Origin: Vespula vulgaris
Lineage: Eukaryota; Arthropoda; Insecta; Hymenoptera; Vespidae
Reading direction: 5' to 3'
DNA length: 64,000 bases
Assembly (NCBI RefSeq): GCF_905475345.1
Contig: NC_066600.1
Span: forward strand, 5,071,001 to 5,135,000
The notes under the pieces are model-generated. The model was not told where the DNA came from. It did not search any database and saw only the letters and a program-made list of their open reading frames with translations. A program made the position numbers and the translations under genes. Each line of letters opens with the position of its first letter. Positions within the stretch are counted from its first letter, which is position 1. Shown piece by piece: positions 22,056 to 37,096 of the stretch.

Positions 22056-22738
22056 ATAGGAATGCATTTCCTTGGAATTTCAATTTGTGGTAATTGCAAC
22101 GGTATAATTTTCCTCTGTGTTATACGATCAATATAAATCGGCTTGTGCAGTATTAAACTTAGCTAAATTTTATGGATGATAACTATCGTTATTATAAAGT
22201 TGAATCGTATGAATCATGCGAATTTTCCATAAAGATTTTCAAAATTAACAACGAGTAGAAATGTTCGAAACTTCATTTAGTCAAATTTTGATACAATTGA
22301 TAATAATTCTTCTTGTACGATCAATCACAATTGAATTATCTGTTTTCGCTATTTTTGTGAAGTATTGTTCTTCAAGATATATCTAAATGTTTTATCATTA
22401 AGTTGTAGACATAGTTACAAATTTTCCAATCGATGAAAATACACGATATTATTTATTTAAATATAAAGAAAGGAAGATACTTTACCGATATTACTTATTA
22501 GCCAATACGGTATAGATAAGGGATATTTTAACATAATTAATGACAATATTTTCTAATGATTTTATAATACTTAAAACTAAAAAAAGATACATATTTATTT
22601 AAATATAAATATTCTATATTACCTATTCATTAACATAAATATATGTATACATATTAGTACATAATATACATGTACAAACAATGCCAAGATTACCTTAAAA
22701 ATATTCGTTATAAAATCAATCATTATTAAAATAATTAA
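22056..22738. other. AT-rich non-coding DNA before the large array
   Basis: No gene or repeat recognised. Sequence shared with the tandem units begins at about 22730-22745 ('ttaactaattaaatt'). Confidence 0.55.
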
Positions 22739-24752
22739 TTAACTAATTAAATTAAAAAAATTTAAATATATATATATAATATTATTACCCTGAAAGAAAA
22801 AGAGAATGTTTATAGCATTTACTAGCGGACGTATACAAAGCAAATCTTATTACAATGTTTATATGTTTCTATATAAGCTGAAGTATCTAAATACACCTTA
22901 TGTTATTTACTTTTTGTCGAATATCGTATGAGATCAGTCTTTCCGCAACCACCGAGTTGGAAACTTCAAAGATCCTATATAAACATACGTTTGTAAACAG
23001 ATAGATATGTATATATGTACATATGTACATAACTAGTCACAATATACACACCCACACACTCATACACAAAGTATATAGTAGTCTTTCTCTTGGGTATTGC
23101 TTGAGATTTTATTATATTGTATAGACAGTAACTAGCAACCTTTGTTCTGCAATTAGCCAAAATTAGATATCTGTTATTGTTATTGATAGAATTCATTATG
23201 AACTAAAAATGCTTATATTGATTAAAAAAGGAATTAATGCTTGATAGAAAAAGAAAAAATTACACATTATTGAAGGGTATTTGTTATTTTCGGCATTAAT
23301 TTACAATGAAATGTTTTCTATAATTCCATTGATTTTTTATTAGCAATACTTTTAATGTGTACGCATAAATGTATGTATATATATTTTTGTAATGGAACGA
23401 AATCTATTAGTTGTTTATTTTTAATTAGATATATGATTCTACTTCTCGTTAATAAACTTTACATTATTATATTGGAAGATACATTGGAAGATATTGAAAT
23501 AAACTCTAATACAATCTTTTATTCGTTTGTCGTTAAAGTTACGAGTTTTGATAAATGATTTCGATACTTCGGTTAATAGTTAAAATGCGTTTCAACTGGC
23601 CGTAGATAACAAAGCTCTTCACAAATGTATCAACGTAAGATGTAATACCAGTGATTAAGAAATTCACTAATTAGAGTCGACTATTGTCATTTTTCGATGC
23701 AAAATGTAAGCTGTAATTGCATTGATACGTACATGAATACGTATATGATAATGTTTTTTTATAAACCCTGAGTTACTCATTTCTGATACAGATTCAGATA
23801 TATACAGATATATATATGTATTATATATTATATATAATATGTATATATATATACAGAGAGAGAGAGAGAAAGAAAGGGTAAACAAATCGAGAATTTGAAT
23901 GAAACAAAGAACGATATCGAGATTAAATTGAAAAGAAACTTTGTTAGCCCTTGACAAAAAGGCATTCGATAAGGAAGCATTAGCCGTCTAAATAACAATT
24001 ATATCAAAGACCTATTCAACTGAAAGACGATTACATACGTATCCTATTATGATACCTTATACTTCTTATTATTCATATAAAAGAAAAGAAGAAGAAAAAA
24101 AACAGTTAAGAAGATTAAGAAAGAAATTTCATGTTTATTTCCCAATATCTTCAATTATGATTGATTTATAAAGACAATAAGAATAATAATAACAATAATA
24201 ATAACAACAATAATATGCAAAAGAAGAAGAAGAACAAAGTATCTTGGTATATTCAATTTTGCTTTCTTGTTCTTATGTGGTATATGTAGCTAGTACAATG
24301 TAAATTTTAATGTGGGATTTTATTTAAACGTGTCATTTAATGTGTATTATGATTAATATGCATTATTCATACACATATCAATGTATGTGTATTTAAATGA
24401 ATATAGAATTTATACCTCGTTGACAAATTAAATTTACAATATTGAAATAAGGGTGTCACGATCAGGTACACGCATCACGTTCGATCGTCGACGATCTTTC
24501 TATATATAAAATATATCGATACCAAACGATATTACATTCGTTAAAATGCATATACGTATTACGTACATACGCGTACACGTGCATACAGAAAAATTAAGAA
24601 AAAATAGCAAAATAGAGCGAGGAAGAGAGAGAGAGAGAGATGAAAGTTCATTGTTTACGAGGAAGGACGTCTGTCCTAACAAACGGAGTTTTCGATGAGG
24701 TCTCGTATTTTTCTATTCCTGTTGCTTTCTTTTACTTTTTGATTTTGATTAT
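22739..24752 (+). repeat. Array unit 1 (first, edge unit)
   Basis: Opening unit, 2014 bases. Its head belongs to the variant with 'tttccgcaacc' and 'agatcctatataaac' (head class A). Its tail has 'gccgtctaaataac' (class x), shared only with unit 4. It carries more private changes than units 2-12, for example 'taactagcaacc', as expected of an edge unit that escapes homogenisation. Confidence 0.9.
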
Positions 24753-24779
24753 TTAACTAATTAAATTATTAAAATTTTA

Positions 24780-24826
<47 letters not shown>

Positions 24827-26805
24827 TCACACTGAAAGAAAAAGAGAATGTTTATACCATTTACTAGCTGACTTATACAAAGCAAATCTTATTACAATGT
24901 TTATATGTTTCTATATAAACTGAAATATCTAAATACAACTTATGTTATTTACTTTCTGTCGAATATCGTATGAGATCAGTCTTTCGGCAACCACCGAGTT
25001 GGAAACTTGAAAGATCCCGTTTAAACATACGTTTGTAAATAGATAGATATGTATATATGTACATATGTACATAACTAGTCACAATATACACACCCACACA
25101 CTCATACACAAAGTATATAGTAGTCTTTCTCTTGGGTATTGCTTGAGATTTTATTATATTGTATAGACAGTAACGAGCAACCTTTGTTCTGCAATGAGCC
25201 AAAATTAAATATCTGATATTGTTATTGATAGAATTCATTATGAACTAAAAATGCTTATATTGATTAAAAAAGGAATTAATGCTTGATAGAAAAAGAAAAA
25301 ATTACACATTATTGAAGGGTATTTGTTATTTTCGGCATCAATTTACAATGAAATGTTTTCTATAATTCCATTGATTTTTTATTAGCAATACTTTTAATGT
25401 GTACGCATAAATGTATGTATATATATTTTTGTAGTGGAACGAAATCTATTAATTGTTTATTTTTAATTACATATATGATTCTACTTCTCGTTAATAAACT
25501 TTACATTATTATATTGGAAGATACATTGGAAGATATTGAAATAAACTCTAATACAATCTTTTATTCGTTTGTCGTTAAAGTTACGAGTTTTGATAAATGA
25601 TTTCGATACTTCGGTTAATAGTTAAAATGCGTTTCAACTGGCCGTAGATAACAAAGCTCCTCACAAATGTATCAACGTAAGATGTAATACCAGTGATTAA
25701 GAAATTCACTAATTAGAGTCGACTATTGTCATTTTTCGATGCAAAATGTTAGTTGTAATTGCATTGATACGTACATGAATACGTATATGATAATGTTTTT
25801 TTATAAACCCTGAGTTACTCATTTCTGATACAGATTCAGATATATACAGATATATATATGTATTATATATTATATATAATATGTATATATATATACAGAG
25901 AGAGAGAGAGAGAGAGAAAGAAAGGGTAAACGAATCGAGAATTTGAATGAAACAAAGAACGATATCGAGATTAAATTGAAAAGAAACTTTGTTAGCTCTT
26001 GACAAAAAGGCATTCGATAAGGAAGCATTAGCCGTCCAAAGTACAATTATATCAAAGACCTATTCAAATGAAAGACGATTACATAGGTATCCTATTATGA
26101 TACCTTATACTTCTTATTATTCATATAAAAGAAAAGAAGAAAAAAAACAGTTAAGAAGATTAAGAAAGAAATTTCATGTTTATTTCCCAATATCTTCAAT
26201 TATGATTGATTTACAAAGACAATAAGAATAATAATAACAATAATAATAACAACAATAATATGAAGAAGAAGAAGAAGAACAAAGTATCTTGGTATATTCA
26301 ATTTTGCTTTCTTGTTCTTATGTGGTATATGTAGCTAGTACAATGTAAATTTTAATGTGGGATTTTATTTAAACGTGTCATTTAATGCATATTATGATTA
26401 ATATGCATTATTCATACACATATCAATGTATGTGTATTTAAATGAATATAGAATTTATACCTCGTTGACAAATTAAATTTACAATATTGAAATAAGGGTG
26501 TCACGATCAGGTACACGCATCACGTTCGATCGTCGACGATCTTTCTATATATAAAATATATCGATACCAAACGATATTACATTCGTTAAAATGCATATAC
26601 GTATTACGTACGTACGCGTACACGTGCATACAGAAAAATTAAGAAAAAAATAGCAAAATAGAGCAAGGAAGAGGCAGAGAGAGAGAGATAGATGAAAGTT
26701 CATTGTTTTCGAGGAAGGACGTCTGTCCTAACGAACGAAGTTTACGATGAGGTCTCGTATTTTTCTATTCCTGTTGCTTTCTTTTCTTTTTTTGATTTTG
26801 ATTAA
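24753..26805 (+). repeat. Array unit 2
   Basis: 2053 bases. Head class B ('tttcggcaacc', 'agatcccgtttaaac'), with a long (TA)n at 24782-24820. Tail class y ('gccgtccaaagtac'). Confidence 0.9.
26495..26805 (+). promoter_or_regulatory. Conserved CpG-containing palindrome block (example from unit 2)
   Basis: Each unit ends with this block. It contains 'tcacgatcaggtacacgc', the perfect 14-base palindrome GATCGTCGACGATC (26528-26541 here), a TATA-like 'tatatataaaatatatcg', the dyad 'atatcg..cgatat', palindromic 'gtacgcgtac', and the small hairpin 'aggac-gtct-gtcct'. The 14-mer is unchanged in all 21 units, starting at 24483, 26528, 28561, 30593, 32626, 34707, 36756, 38823, 40860, 42925, 44976, 47040, 49105, 50653, 52712, 54243, 55818, 57866, 59443, 61589 and 63733. 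Whether it is a protein-binding site, promoter or just slow-evolving sequence cannot be told from here. Confidence 0.4.
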
Positions 26806-28838
26806 TTAACTAATTAAATTATAAAAATTTAAATATATATATATATATATCTAATATTATTACCCTGAAAGAAAAAGAGAATGTTTATAGCATTTACTAG
26901 CGGACGTATACAAAGCAAATCTTATTACAATGGTTATATGTTTCTATATAAGCTGAAATATCTAAATACACCTTATGTTATTTACTTTTTGTCGAATATC
27001 GTATGAGATCAGTCTTTCCGCAACCACCGAGTTGGAAACCTCAAAGATCCTATATAAACATACGTTTGTAAACAGATAGATATGTATATATGTACATATG
27101 TACATAACTAGTCACAATATACACACCCACACACTCATACACAAAGTATATAGTAGTCTTTCTCTTGGGTATTGCTTGAGATTTTATTATATTGTATAGA
27201 CAGTAACGAGCAACCTTTGTTCTGCAATGAGCCAAAATTAAATATCTGATATTGTTATTGATAGAATTCATTATGAACTAAAAATGCTTATATTGATTAA
27301 AAAAGGAATTAATGCTTGATAGAAAAAGAAAAAATTACACATTATTGAAGGGTATTTGTTATTTTCGGCATCAATTTACAATGAAATGTTTTCTATAATT
27401 CCATTGATTTTTTATTAGCAATACTTTTAATGTTTACGCATAAATGTATGTATATATATTTTTGTAATGGAACGAAATCTATTAGTTGTTTATTTTTAAT
27501 TAGATATATGATTCTACTTCTCGTTAATAAACTTTACATTATTATATTGGAAGATACATTGGAAGATATTGAAATAAACTCTAATACAATCTTTTATTCG
27601 TTTGTCGTTAAAGTTACGAGTTTTGATAAATGATTTCGATACTTCGGTTAATAGTTAAAATGCGTTTCAACTGGCCGTAGATAACAAAGCTCTTCACAAA
27701 TGTATCAACGTAAGATGTAATACCAGTGATTAAGAAATTCACTAATTAGAGTCGACTATTGTCATTTTTCGATGCAAAATGTAAGTTGTAATTGCATTGA
27801 TACGTACATGAATACGTATATGATAATGTTTTTTTATAAACCCTGAGTTACTCATTTCTGATACAGATTCAGATATATACAGATATATATATGTATTATA
27901 TATTATATATAATATGTATATATATATACAGAGAGAGAGAGAGAGAGAGAAAGAAAGGGTAAACGAATCGAGAATTTGAATGAAACAAAGAACGATATCG
28001 AGATTAAATTGAAAAGAAACTTTGTTAGCTCTTGACAAAAAGGCATTCGATAAGGAAGCATTAGCCGTCCAAAGTACAATTATATCAAAGACCTATTCAA
28101 ATGAAAGACGATTACATAGGTATCCTATTATGATACCTTATACTTCTTATTATTCATATAAAAGAAAAGAAGAAAAAAAACAGTTAAGAAGATTAAGAAA
28201 GAAATTTCATGTTTATTTCCCAATATCTTCAATTATGATTGATTTATAAAGACAATAAGAATAATAATAACAATAATAATAACAACAATAATATGCAAAA
28301 GAAGAAGAAGAACAAAGTATCTTGGTATATTCAATTTTGCTTTCTTGTTCTTATGTGGTATATGTAGCTAGTACAATGTAAATTTTAATGTGGGATTTTA
28401 TTTAAACGTGTCATTTAATGTGTATTATGATTAATATGCATTATTCATACACATATCAATGTATGTGTATTTAAATGAATATAGAATTTATACCTCGTTG
28501 ACAAATTAAATTTACAATATTGAAATAAGGGTGTCACGATCAGGTACACGCATCACGTTCGATCGTCGACGATCTTTCTATATATAAAATATATCGATAC
28601 CAAACGATATTACATTCGTTAAAATGCATATACGTATTACGTACGTACGCGTACACGTGCATACAGAAAAATTAAGAAAAAAATAGCAAAATAGAGCAAG
28701 GAAGAGGCAGAGAGAGAGAGATAGATGAAAGTTCATTGTTTTCGAGGAAGGACGTCTGTCCTAACGAACGAAGTTTACGATGAGGTCTCGTATTTTTCTA
28801 TTCCTGTTGCTTTCTTTTCTTTTTTTGATTTTGATTAA
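26806..28838 (+). repeat. Array unit 3
   Basis: 2033 bases. Head class A and tail class y. The first kilobase is almost indistinguishable from unit 5, 4065 bases downstream, including 'atgtttacgc' at 27431 in place of 'atgtgtacgc'. Confidence 0.9.
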
Positions 28839-30870
28839 TTAACTAATTAAATTATAAAAATTTAAATATATATATATATATATATATAATATTATTACCC
28901 TGAAAGAAAAAGAGAATGTTTATAGCATTTACTAGCGGACGTATACAAAGCAAATCTTATTACAATGGTTATATGTTTCTATATAAGCTGAAATATCTAA
29001 ATACACCTTATCTTATTTACTTTTGGTCGACTATCGTATGAGATCAGTCTTTCGGCAACCACCAAGTTGGAAACTTGAAAGATCCCGTTTAAACATACGT
29101 TTGTAAATAGATAGATATGTACATATGTACATATGTACATAACTAGTCACAATATACACACCCACACACTCATACACAAAGTATATAGTAGTCTTTCTCT
29201 TGGGTATTGCTTGAGATTTTATTATATTGTATAGACAGTAACGAGCAACCTTTGTTCTGCAATGAGCCAAAATTAAATATCTGATATTGTTATTGATAGA
29301 ATTCATTATGAACTAAAAATGCTTATATTGATTAAAAAAGGAATTAATGCTTGATAGAAAAAGAAAAAATTACACATTATTGAAGGGTATTTGTTATTTT
29401 CGGCATCAATTTACAATGAAATGTTTTCTATAATTCCATTGGTTTTTTATTAGCAATACTTTTAATGTGTACGCATAAATGTATGTATATATATTTTTGT
29501 AATGGAACGAAATCTATTAGTTGTTTATTTTTAATTAGATATATGATTCTACTTCTCGTTAATAAACTTTACATTATTATATTGGAAGATACATTGGAAG
29601 ATATTGAAATAAACTCTAATACAATCTTTTATTCGTTTGTCGTTAAAGTTACGAGTTTTGATAAATGATTTCGATACTTCGGTTAATAGTTAAAATGCGT
29701 TTCAACTGGCCGTAGATAACAAAGCTCTTCACAAATGTATCAACGTAAGATGTAATACCAGTGATTAAGAAATTCACTAATTAGAGTCGACTATTGTCAT
29801 TTTTCGATGCAAAATGTAAGTTGTAATTGCATTGATACGTACATGAATACGTATATGATAATGTTTTTTTATAAACCCTGAGTTACTCATTTCTGATACA
29901 GATTCAGATATATACAGATATATATATGTATTATATATTATATATAATATGTATATATATATACAGAGAGAGAGAGAGAAAGAAAGGGTAAACGAATCGA
30001 GAATTTGAATGAAACAAAGAACGATATCGAGATTAAATTGAAAAGAAACTTTGTTAGCCCTTGACAAAAAGGCATTCGATAAGGAAGCATTAGCCGTCTA
30101 AATAACAATTATATCAAAGACCTATTCAACTGAAAGACGATTACATACGTATCCTATTATGATACCTTATACTTCTTATTATTCATATAAAAGAAAAGAA
30201 GAAGAAAAAAAACAGTTAAGAAGATTAAGAAAGAAATTTCATGTTTATTTCCCAATATCTTCAATTATGATTGATTTATAAACACAATAAGAATAATAAT
30301 AACAATAATAATAACAACAATAATATGCAAAAGAAGAAGAAGAACAAAGTATCTTGGTATATTCAATTTTGCTTTCTTGTTCTTATGTGGTATATGTAGC
30401 TAGTACAATGTAAATTTTAATGTGGGATTTTATTTAAACGTGTCATTTAATGTGTATTATGATTAATATGCATTATCCATACACATATCAATGTATGTGT
30501 ATTTAAATGAATATAGAATTTATACCTCGTTGACAAATTAAATTTACAATATTGAAATAAGGGTGTCACGATCAGGTACACGCATCACGTTCGATCGTCG
30601 ACGATCTTTCTATATATAAAATATATCGATACCAAACGATATTACATTCGTTAAAATGCATATACGTATTACGTACGTACGCGTACACGTGCATACAGAA
30701 AAATTAAGAAAAAAATAGCAAAATAGAGCAAGGAAGAGGCAGAGAGAGAGAGATAGATGAAAGTTCATTGTTTTCGAGGAAGGACGTCTGTCCTAACGAA
30801 CGAAGTTTACGATGAGGTCTCGTATTTTTCTATTCCTGTTGCTTTCTTTTCTTTTTTTGATTTTGATTAA
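28839..30870 (+). repeat. Array unit 4
   Basis: 2032 bases. Head is a class B variant with private changes ('tcttatttacttttggtcgac' region near 29010-29032). Tail is class x, as in unit 1. Confidence 0.9.
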
Positions 30871-32902
30871 TTAACTAATTAAATTATAAAAATTTAAATA
30901 TATATATATATATATCTAATATTATTACCCTGAAAGAAAAAGAGAATGTTTATAGCATTTACTAGCGGACGTATACAAAGCAAATCTTATTACAATGGTT
31001 ATATGTTTCTATATAAGCTGAAATATCTAAATACACCTTATGTTATTTACTTTTTGTCGAATATCGTATGAGATCAGTCTTTCCGCAACCACCGAGTTGG
31101 AAACCTCAAAGATCCTATATAAACATACGTTTGTAAACAGATAGATATGTATATATGTACATATGTACATAACTAGTCACAATATACACACCCACACACT
31201 CATACACAAAGTATATAGTAGTCTTTCTCTTGGGTATTGCTTGAGATTTTATTATATTGTATAGACAGTAACGAGCAACCTTTGTTCTGCAATGAGCCAA
31301 AATTAAATATCTGATATTGTTATTGATAGAATTCATTATGAACTAAAAATGCTTATATTGATTAAAAAAGGAATTAATGCTTGATAGAAAAAGAAAAAAT
31401 TACACATTATTGAAGGGTATTTGTTATTTTCGGCATCAATTTACAATGAAATGTTTTCTATAATTCCATTGATTTTTTATTAGCAATACTTTTAATGTTT
31501 ACGCATAAATGTATGTATATATATTTTTGTAATGGAACGAAATCTATTAGTTGTTTATTTTTAATTAGATATATGATTCTACTTCTCGTTAATAAACTTT
31601 ACATTATTATATTGGAAGATACATTGGAAGATATTGAAATAAACTCTAATACAATCTTTTATTCGTTTGTCGTTAAAGTTACGAGTTTTGATAAATGATT
31701 TCGATACTTCGGTTAATAGTTAAAATGCGTTTCAACTGGCCGTAGATAACAAAGCTCTTCACAAATGTATCAACGTAAGATGTAATACCAGTGATTAAGA
31801 AATTCACTAATTAGAGTCGACTATTGTCATTTTTCGATGCAAAATGTAAGTTGTAATTGCATTGATACGTACATGAATACGTATATGATAATGTTTTTTT
31901 ATAAACCCTGAGTTACTCATTTCTGATACAGATTCAGATATATACAGATATATATATGTATTATATATTATATATAATATGTATATATATATACAGAGAG
32001 AGAGAGAGAGAGAGAAAGAAAGGGTAAACGAATCGAGAATTTGAATGAAACAAAGAACGATATCGAGATTAAATTGAAAAGAAACTTTGTTAGCTCTTGA
32101 CAAAAAGGCATTCGATAAGGAAGCATTAGCCGTCCAAAGTACAATTATATCAAAGACCTATTCAAATGAAAGACGATTACATAGGTATCCTATTATGATA
32201 CCTTATACTTCTTATTATTCATATAAAAGAAAAGAAGAAAAAAAACAGTTAAGAAGATTAAGAAAGAAATTTCATGTTTATTTCCCAATATCTTCAATTA
32301 TGATTGATTTACAAAGACAATAAGAATAATAATAACAATAATAATAACAACAATAATATGAAGAAGAAGAAGAAGAACAAAGTATCTTGGTATATTCAAT
32401 TTTGCTTTCTTGTTCTTATGTGGTATATGTAGCTAGTACAATGTAAATTTTAATGTGGGATTTTATTTAAACGTGTCATTTAATGCATATTATGATTAAT
32501 ATGCATTATTCATACACATATCAATGTATGTGTATTTAAATGAATATAGAATTTATACCTCGTTGACAAATTAAATTTACAATATTGAAATAAGGGTGTC
32601 ACGATCAGGTACACGCATCACGTTCGATCGTCGACGATCTTTCTATATATAAAATATATCGATACCAAACGATATTACATTCGTTAAAATGCATATACGT
32701 ATTACGTACGTACGCGTACACGTGCATACAGAAAAATTAAGAAAAAAATAGCAAAATAGAGCAAGGAAGCGACAGAGAGAGAGAGATAGATGAAAGTTCA
32801 TTGTTTTCGAGGAAGGACGTCTGTCCTAACGAACGAAGTTTACGATGAGGTCTCGTATTTTTCTATTCCTGTTGCTTTCTTTTACTTTTTGATTTTGATT
32901 AT
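30871..32902 (+). repeat. Array unit 5
   Basis: 2032 bases. Head class A, tail class y. First member of the regular y-z dimer series. Confidence 0.9.
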
Positions 32903-32929
32903 TTAACTAATTAAATTATTAAAATTTTA

Positions 32930-32976
<47 letters not shown>

Positions 32977-34033
32977 TCACACTGAAAGAAAAAGAGAATG
33001 TTTATACCATTTACTAGCTGACTTATACAAAGCAAATCTTATTACAATGTTTATATGTTTCTATATAAACTGAAATATCTAAATACAACTTATGTTATTT
33101 ACTTTCTGTCGAATATCGTATGAGATCAGTCTTTCGGCAACCACCGAGTTGGAAACTTGAAAGATCCCGTTTAAACATACGTTTGTAAATAGATAGATAT
33201 GTATATATGTACATATGTACATAACTAGTCACAATATACACACCCACACACTCATACACAAAGTATATAGTAGTCTTTCTCTTGGGTATTGCTTGAGATT
33301 TTATTATATTGTATAGACAGTAACGAGCAACCTTTGTTCTGCAATGAGCCAAAATTAAATATCTGATATTGTTATTGATAGAATTCATTATGAACTAAAA
33401 ATGCTTATATTGATTAAAAAAGGAATTAATGCTTGATAGAAAAAGAAAAAATTACACATTATTGAAGGGTATTTGTTATTTTCGGCATCAATTTACAATG
33501 AAATGTTTTCTATAATTCCATTGATTTTTTATTAGCAATACTTTTAATGTGTACGCATAAATGTATGTATATATATTTTTGTAGTGGAACGAAATCTATT
33601 AATTGTTTATTTTTAATTACATATATGATTCTACTTCTCGTTAATAAACTTTACATTATTATATTGGAAGATACATTGGAAGATATTGAAATAAACTCTA
33701 ATACAATCTTTTATTCGTTTGTCGTTAAAGTTACGAGTTTTGATAAATGATTTCGATACTTCGGTTAATAGTTAAAATGCGTTTCAACTGGCCGTAGATA
33801 ACAAAGCTCTTCACAAATGTATCAACGTAAGATGTAATACCAGTGATTAAGAAATTCACTAATTAGAGTCGACTATTGTCATTTTTCGATGCAAAATGTT
33901 AGTTGTAATTGCATTGATACGTACATGAATACGTATATGATAATGTTTTTTTATAAACCCTGAGTTACTCATTTCTGATACAGATTCAGATATATACAGA
34001 TATATATATGTATTATATATTATATATAATATG

Positions 34034-34097
<64 letters not shown>

Positions 34098-34976
34098 AAG
34101 GGTAAACGAATCGAGAATTTGAATGAAACAAAGAACGATATCGAGATTAAATTGAAAAGAAACTTTGTTAGCTCTTGACAAAAAGGCATTCGATAAGGAA
34201 GCATTAGCCGTCCAAATAACAATTATATCAAAGACCTATTCAAATGAAAGACGATTACATAGGTATCCTATTATGATACCTTATACTTCTTATTATTCAT
34301 ATAAAAGAAAAGAAGAAGAAAAAAAACAGTTAAGAAGATTAAGAAAGAAATTTCATGTTTATTTCCCAATATCTTCAATTGTGATTGATTTATAAAGACA
34401 ATAAGAATAATAATAACAATAATAATAACAACAATAATATGAAAAAGAAGAAGAAGAACAAAGTATCTTGGTATATTCAATTTTGCTTTCTTGTTCTTAT
34501 GTGGTATATGTAGTTAGTACAATGTAAATTTTAATGTGGGATTTTATTTAAACGTGTCATTTAATGTGTATTATGATTAATATGCATTATTCATACACAT
34601 ATCAATGTATGTGTATTTAAATGAATATAGAATTTATACCTCGTTGACAAATTAAATTTACAATATTGAAATAAGGGTGTCACGATCAGGTACACGCATC
34701 ACGTTCGATCGTCGACGATCTTTCTATATATAAAATATATCGATACCAAACGATATTACATTTGTTAAAAGGCATATACGTATTACGTACATACGCGTAC
34801 ACGTGCATACAGAAAAATTAAGAAAAAATAGCAAAATAGAGCGAGGAAGAGAGAGAGAGAGAGATGAAAGTTCATTGTTTACGAGGAAGGACGTCTGTCC
34901 TAACAAACGGAGTTTTCGATGAGGTCTCGTATTTTTCTATTCCTGTTGCTTTCTTTTACTTTTTGATTTTGATTAT
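32903..34976 (+). repeat. Array unit 6
   Basis: 2074 bases. Head class B. Tail class z ('gccgtccaaataac', 'attgtgattgatttataa') with an expanded (GA)n of about 50 bases at 34045-34093 that starts directly after the TA run. Confidence 0.9.
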
Positions 34977-35003
34977 TTAACTAATTAAATTATTAAAATT
35001 TTA

Positions 35004-35054
<51 letters not shown>

Positions 35055-37026
35055 TCACACTGAAAGAAAAAGAGAATGTTTATACCATTTACTAGCTGAC
35101 TTATACAAAGCAAATCTTATTACAATGTTTATATGTTTCTATATAAACTGAAATATCTAAATACAACTTATGTTATTTACTTTCTGTCGAATATCGTATG
35201 AGATCAGTCTTTCGGCAACCACCGAGTTGGAAACTTGAAAGATCCCGTTTAAACATACGTTTGTAAATAGATAGATATGTATATATGTACATATGTACAT
35301 AACTAGTCACAATATACACACCCACACACTCATACACAAAGTATATAGTAGTCTTTCTCTTGGGTATTGCTTGAGATTTTATTATATTGTATAGACAGTA
35401 ACGAGCAACCTTTGTTCTGCAATGAGCCAAAATTAAATATCTGATATTGTTATTGATAGAATTCATTATGAACTAAAAATGCTTATATTGATTAAAAAAG
35501 GAATTAATGCTTGATAGAAAAAGAAAAAATTACACATTATTGAAGGGTATTTGTTATTTTCGGCATCAATTTACAATGAAATGTTTTCTATAATTCCATT
35601 GATTTTTTATTAGCAATACTTTTAATGTGTACGCATAAATGTATGTATATATATTTTTGTAGTGGAACGAAATCTATTAATTGTTTATTTTTAATTACAT
35701 ATATGATTCTACTTCTCGTTAATAAACTTTACATTATTATATTGGAAGATACATTGGAAGATATTGAAATAAACTCTAATACAATCTTTTATTCGTTTGT
35801 CGTTAAAGTTACGAGTTTTGATAAATGATTTCGATACTTCGGTTAATAGTTAAAATGCGTTTCAACTGGCCGTAGATAACAAAGCTCTTCACAAATGTAT
35901 CAACGTAAGATGTAATACCAGTGATTAAGAAATTCACTAATTAGAGTCGACTATTGTCATTTTTCGATGCAAAATGTTAGTTGTAATTGCATTGATACGT
36001 ACATGAATACGTATATGATAATGTTTTTTTATAAACCCTGAGTTACTCATTTCTGATACAGATTCAGATATATACAGATATATATATGTATTATATATTA
36101 TATATAATATGTATATATATATACAGAGAGAGAGAGAGAGAGAGAAAGAAAGGGTAAACGAATCGAGAATTTGAATGAAACAAAGAACGATATCGAGATT
36201 AAATTGAAAAGAAACTTTGTTAGCTCTTGACAAAAAGGCATTCGATAAGGAAGCATTAGCCGTCCAAAGTACAATTATATCAAAGACCTATTCAAATGAA
36301 AGACGATTACATAGGTATCCTATTATGATACCTTATACTTCTTATTATTCATATAAAAGAAAAGAAGAAAAAAAACAGTTAAGAAGATTAAGAAAGAAAT
36401 TTCATGTTTATTTCCCAATATCTTCAATTATGATTGATTTACAAAGACAATAAGAATAATAATAACAATAATAATAACAACAATAATATGAAAAAGAAGA
36501 AGAAGAACAAAGTATCATGGTATATTCAATTTTGCTTTCTTGTTCTTATGTGGTATATGTAGTTAGTACAATGTAAATTTTAATGTGGGATTTTATTTAA
36601 ACGTGTCATTTAATGTGTATTATGATTAATATGCATTATTCATACACATATCAATGTATGTGTATTTAAATGAATATAGAATTTATACCTCGTTGACAAA
36701 TTAAATTTACAATATTGAAATAAGGGTGTCACGATCAGGTACACGCATCACGTTCGATCGTCGACGATCTTTCTATATATAAAATATATCGATACCAAAC
36801 GATATTACATTTGTTAAAAGGTATATACGTATTACGTACATACGCGTACACGTGCATACAGAAAAATTAAGAAAAAAATAGCAAAATAGAGCGAGGAAGA
36901 GAGAGAGAGAGAGATGAAAGTTCATTGTTTACGAGGAAGGACGTCTGTCCTAACAAACGGAGTTTTCGATGAGGTCTCGTATTTTTCTATTCCTGTTGCT
37001 TTCTTTTATTTTTTGATTTTGATTAT
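34977..37026 (+). repeat. Array unit 7
   Basis: 2050 bases. Head class B, tail class y with a short (GA)n. Nearly identical to units 9 and 11 (4116 and 8218 bases away). Confidence 0.9.
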
Positions 37027-37053
37027 TTAACTAATTAAATTATTAAAATTTTA

Positions 37054-37096
<43 letters not shown>

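Noticed and set aside
23355..23558. Recurring 67-73 codon frame in most full units of the array (MCTHKCMYIYFCNGTKS..., VVKVTSFDK)
   Set aside because: Differences between units change the amino acid in most cases (for example L/M, I/L, N/Y, K/N), and the frame lies largely in the part deleted in short units. There is no sign of purifying selection. It recurs because the DNA recurs.
25989..26225. Recurring 75-78 codon plus-strand frame (MLALDKKAFDKEALAVQ..., KRKEEKKQLRRLRKKF)
   Set aside because: It is interrupted by a stop in units 1 and 4 and by frame changes in the distal units, and its basic tail comes from the GAAGAAAAA simple sequence. Not supported as a gene.
26496..26545. Possible tRNA or Pol III promoter in the conserved block ('cgttcgatcgtc' resembles a B box)
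   Set aside because: No matching A box, no cloverleaf and no anticodon arm can be drawn. The similarity comes from the GATCGTCGACGATC palindrome.
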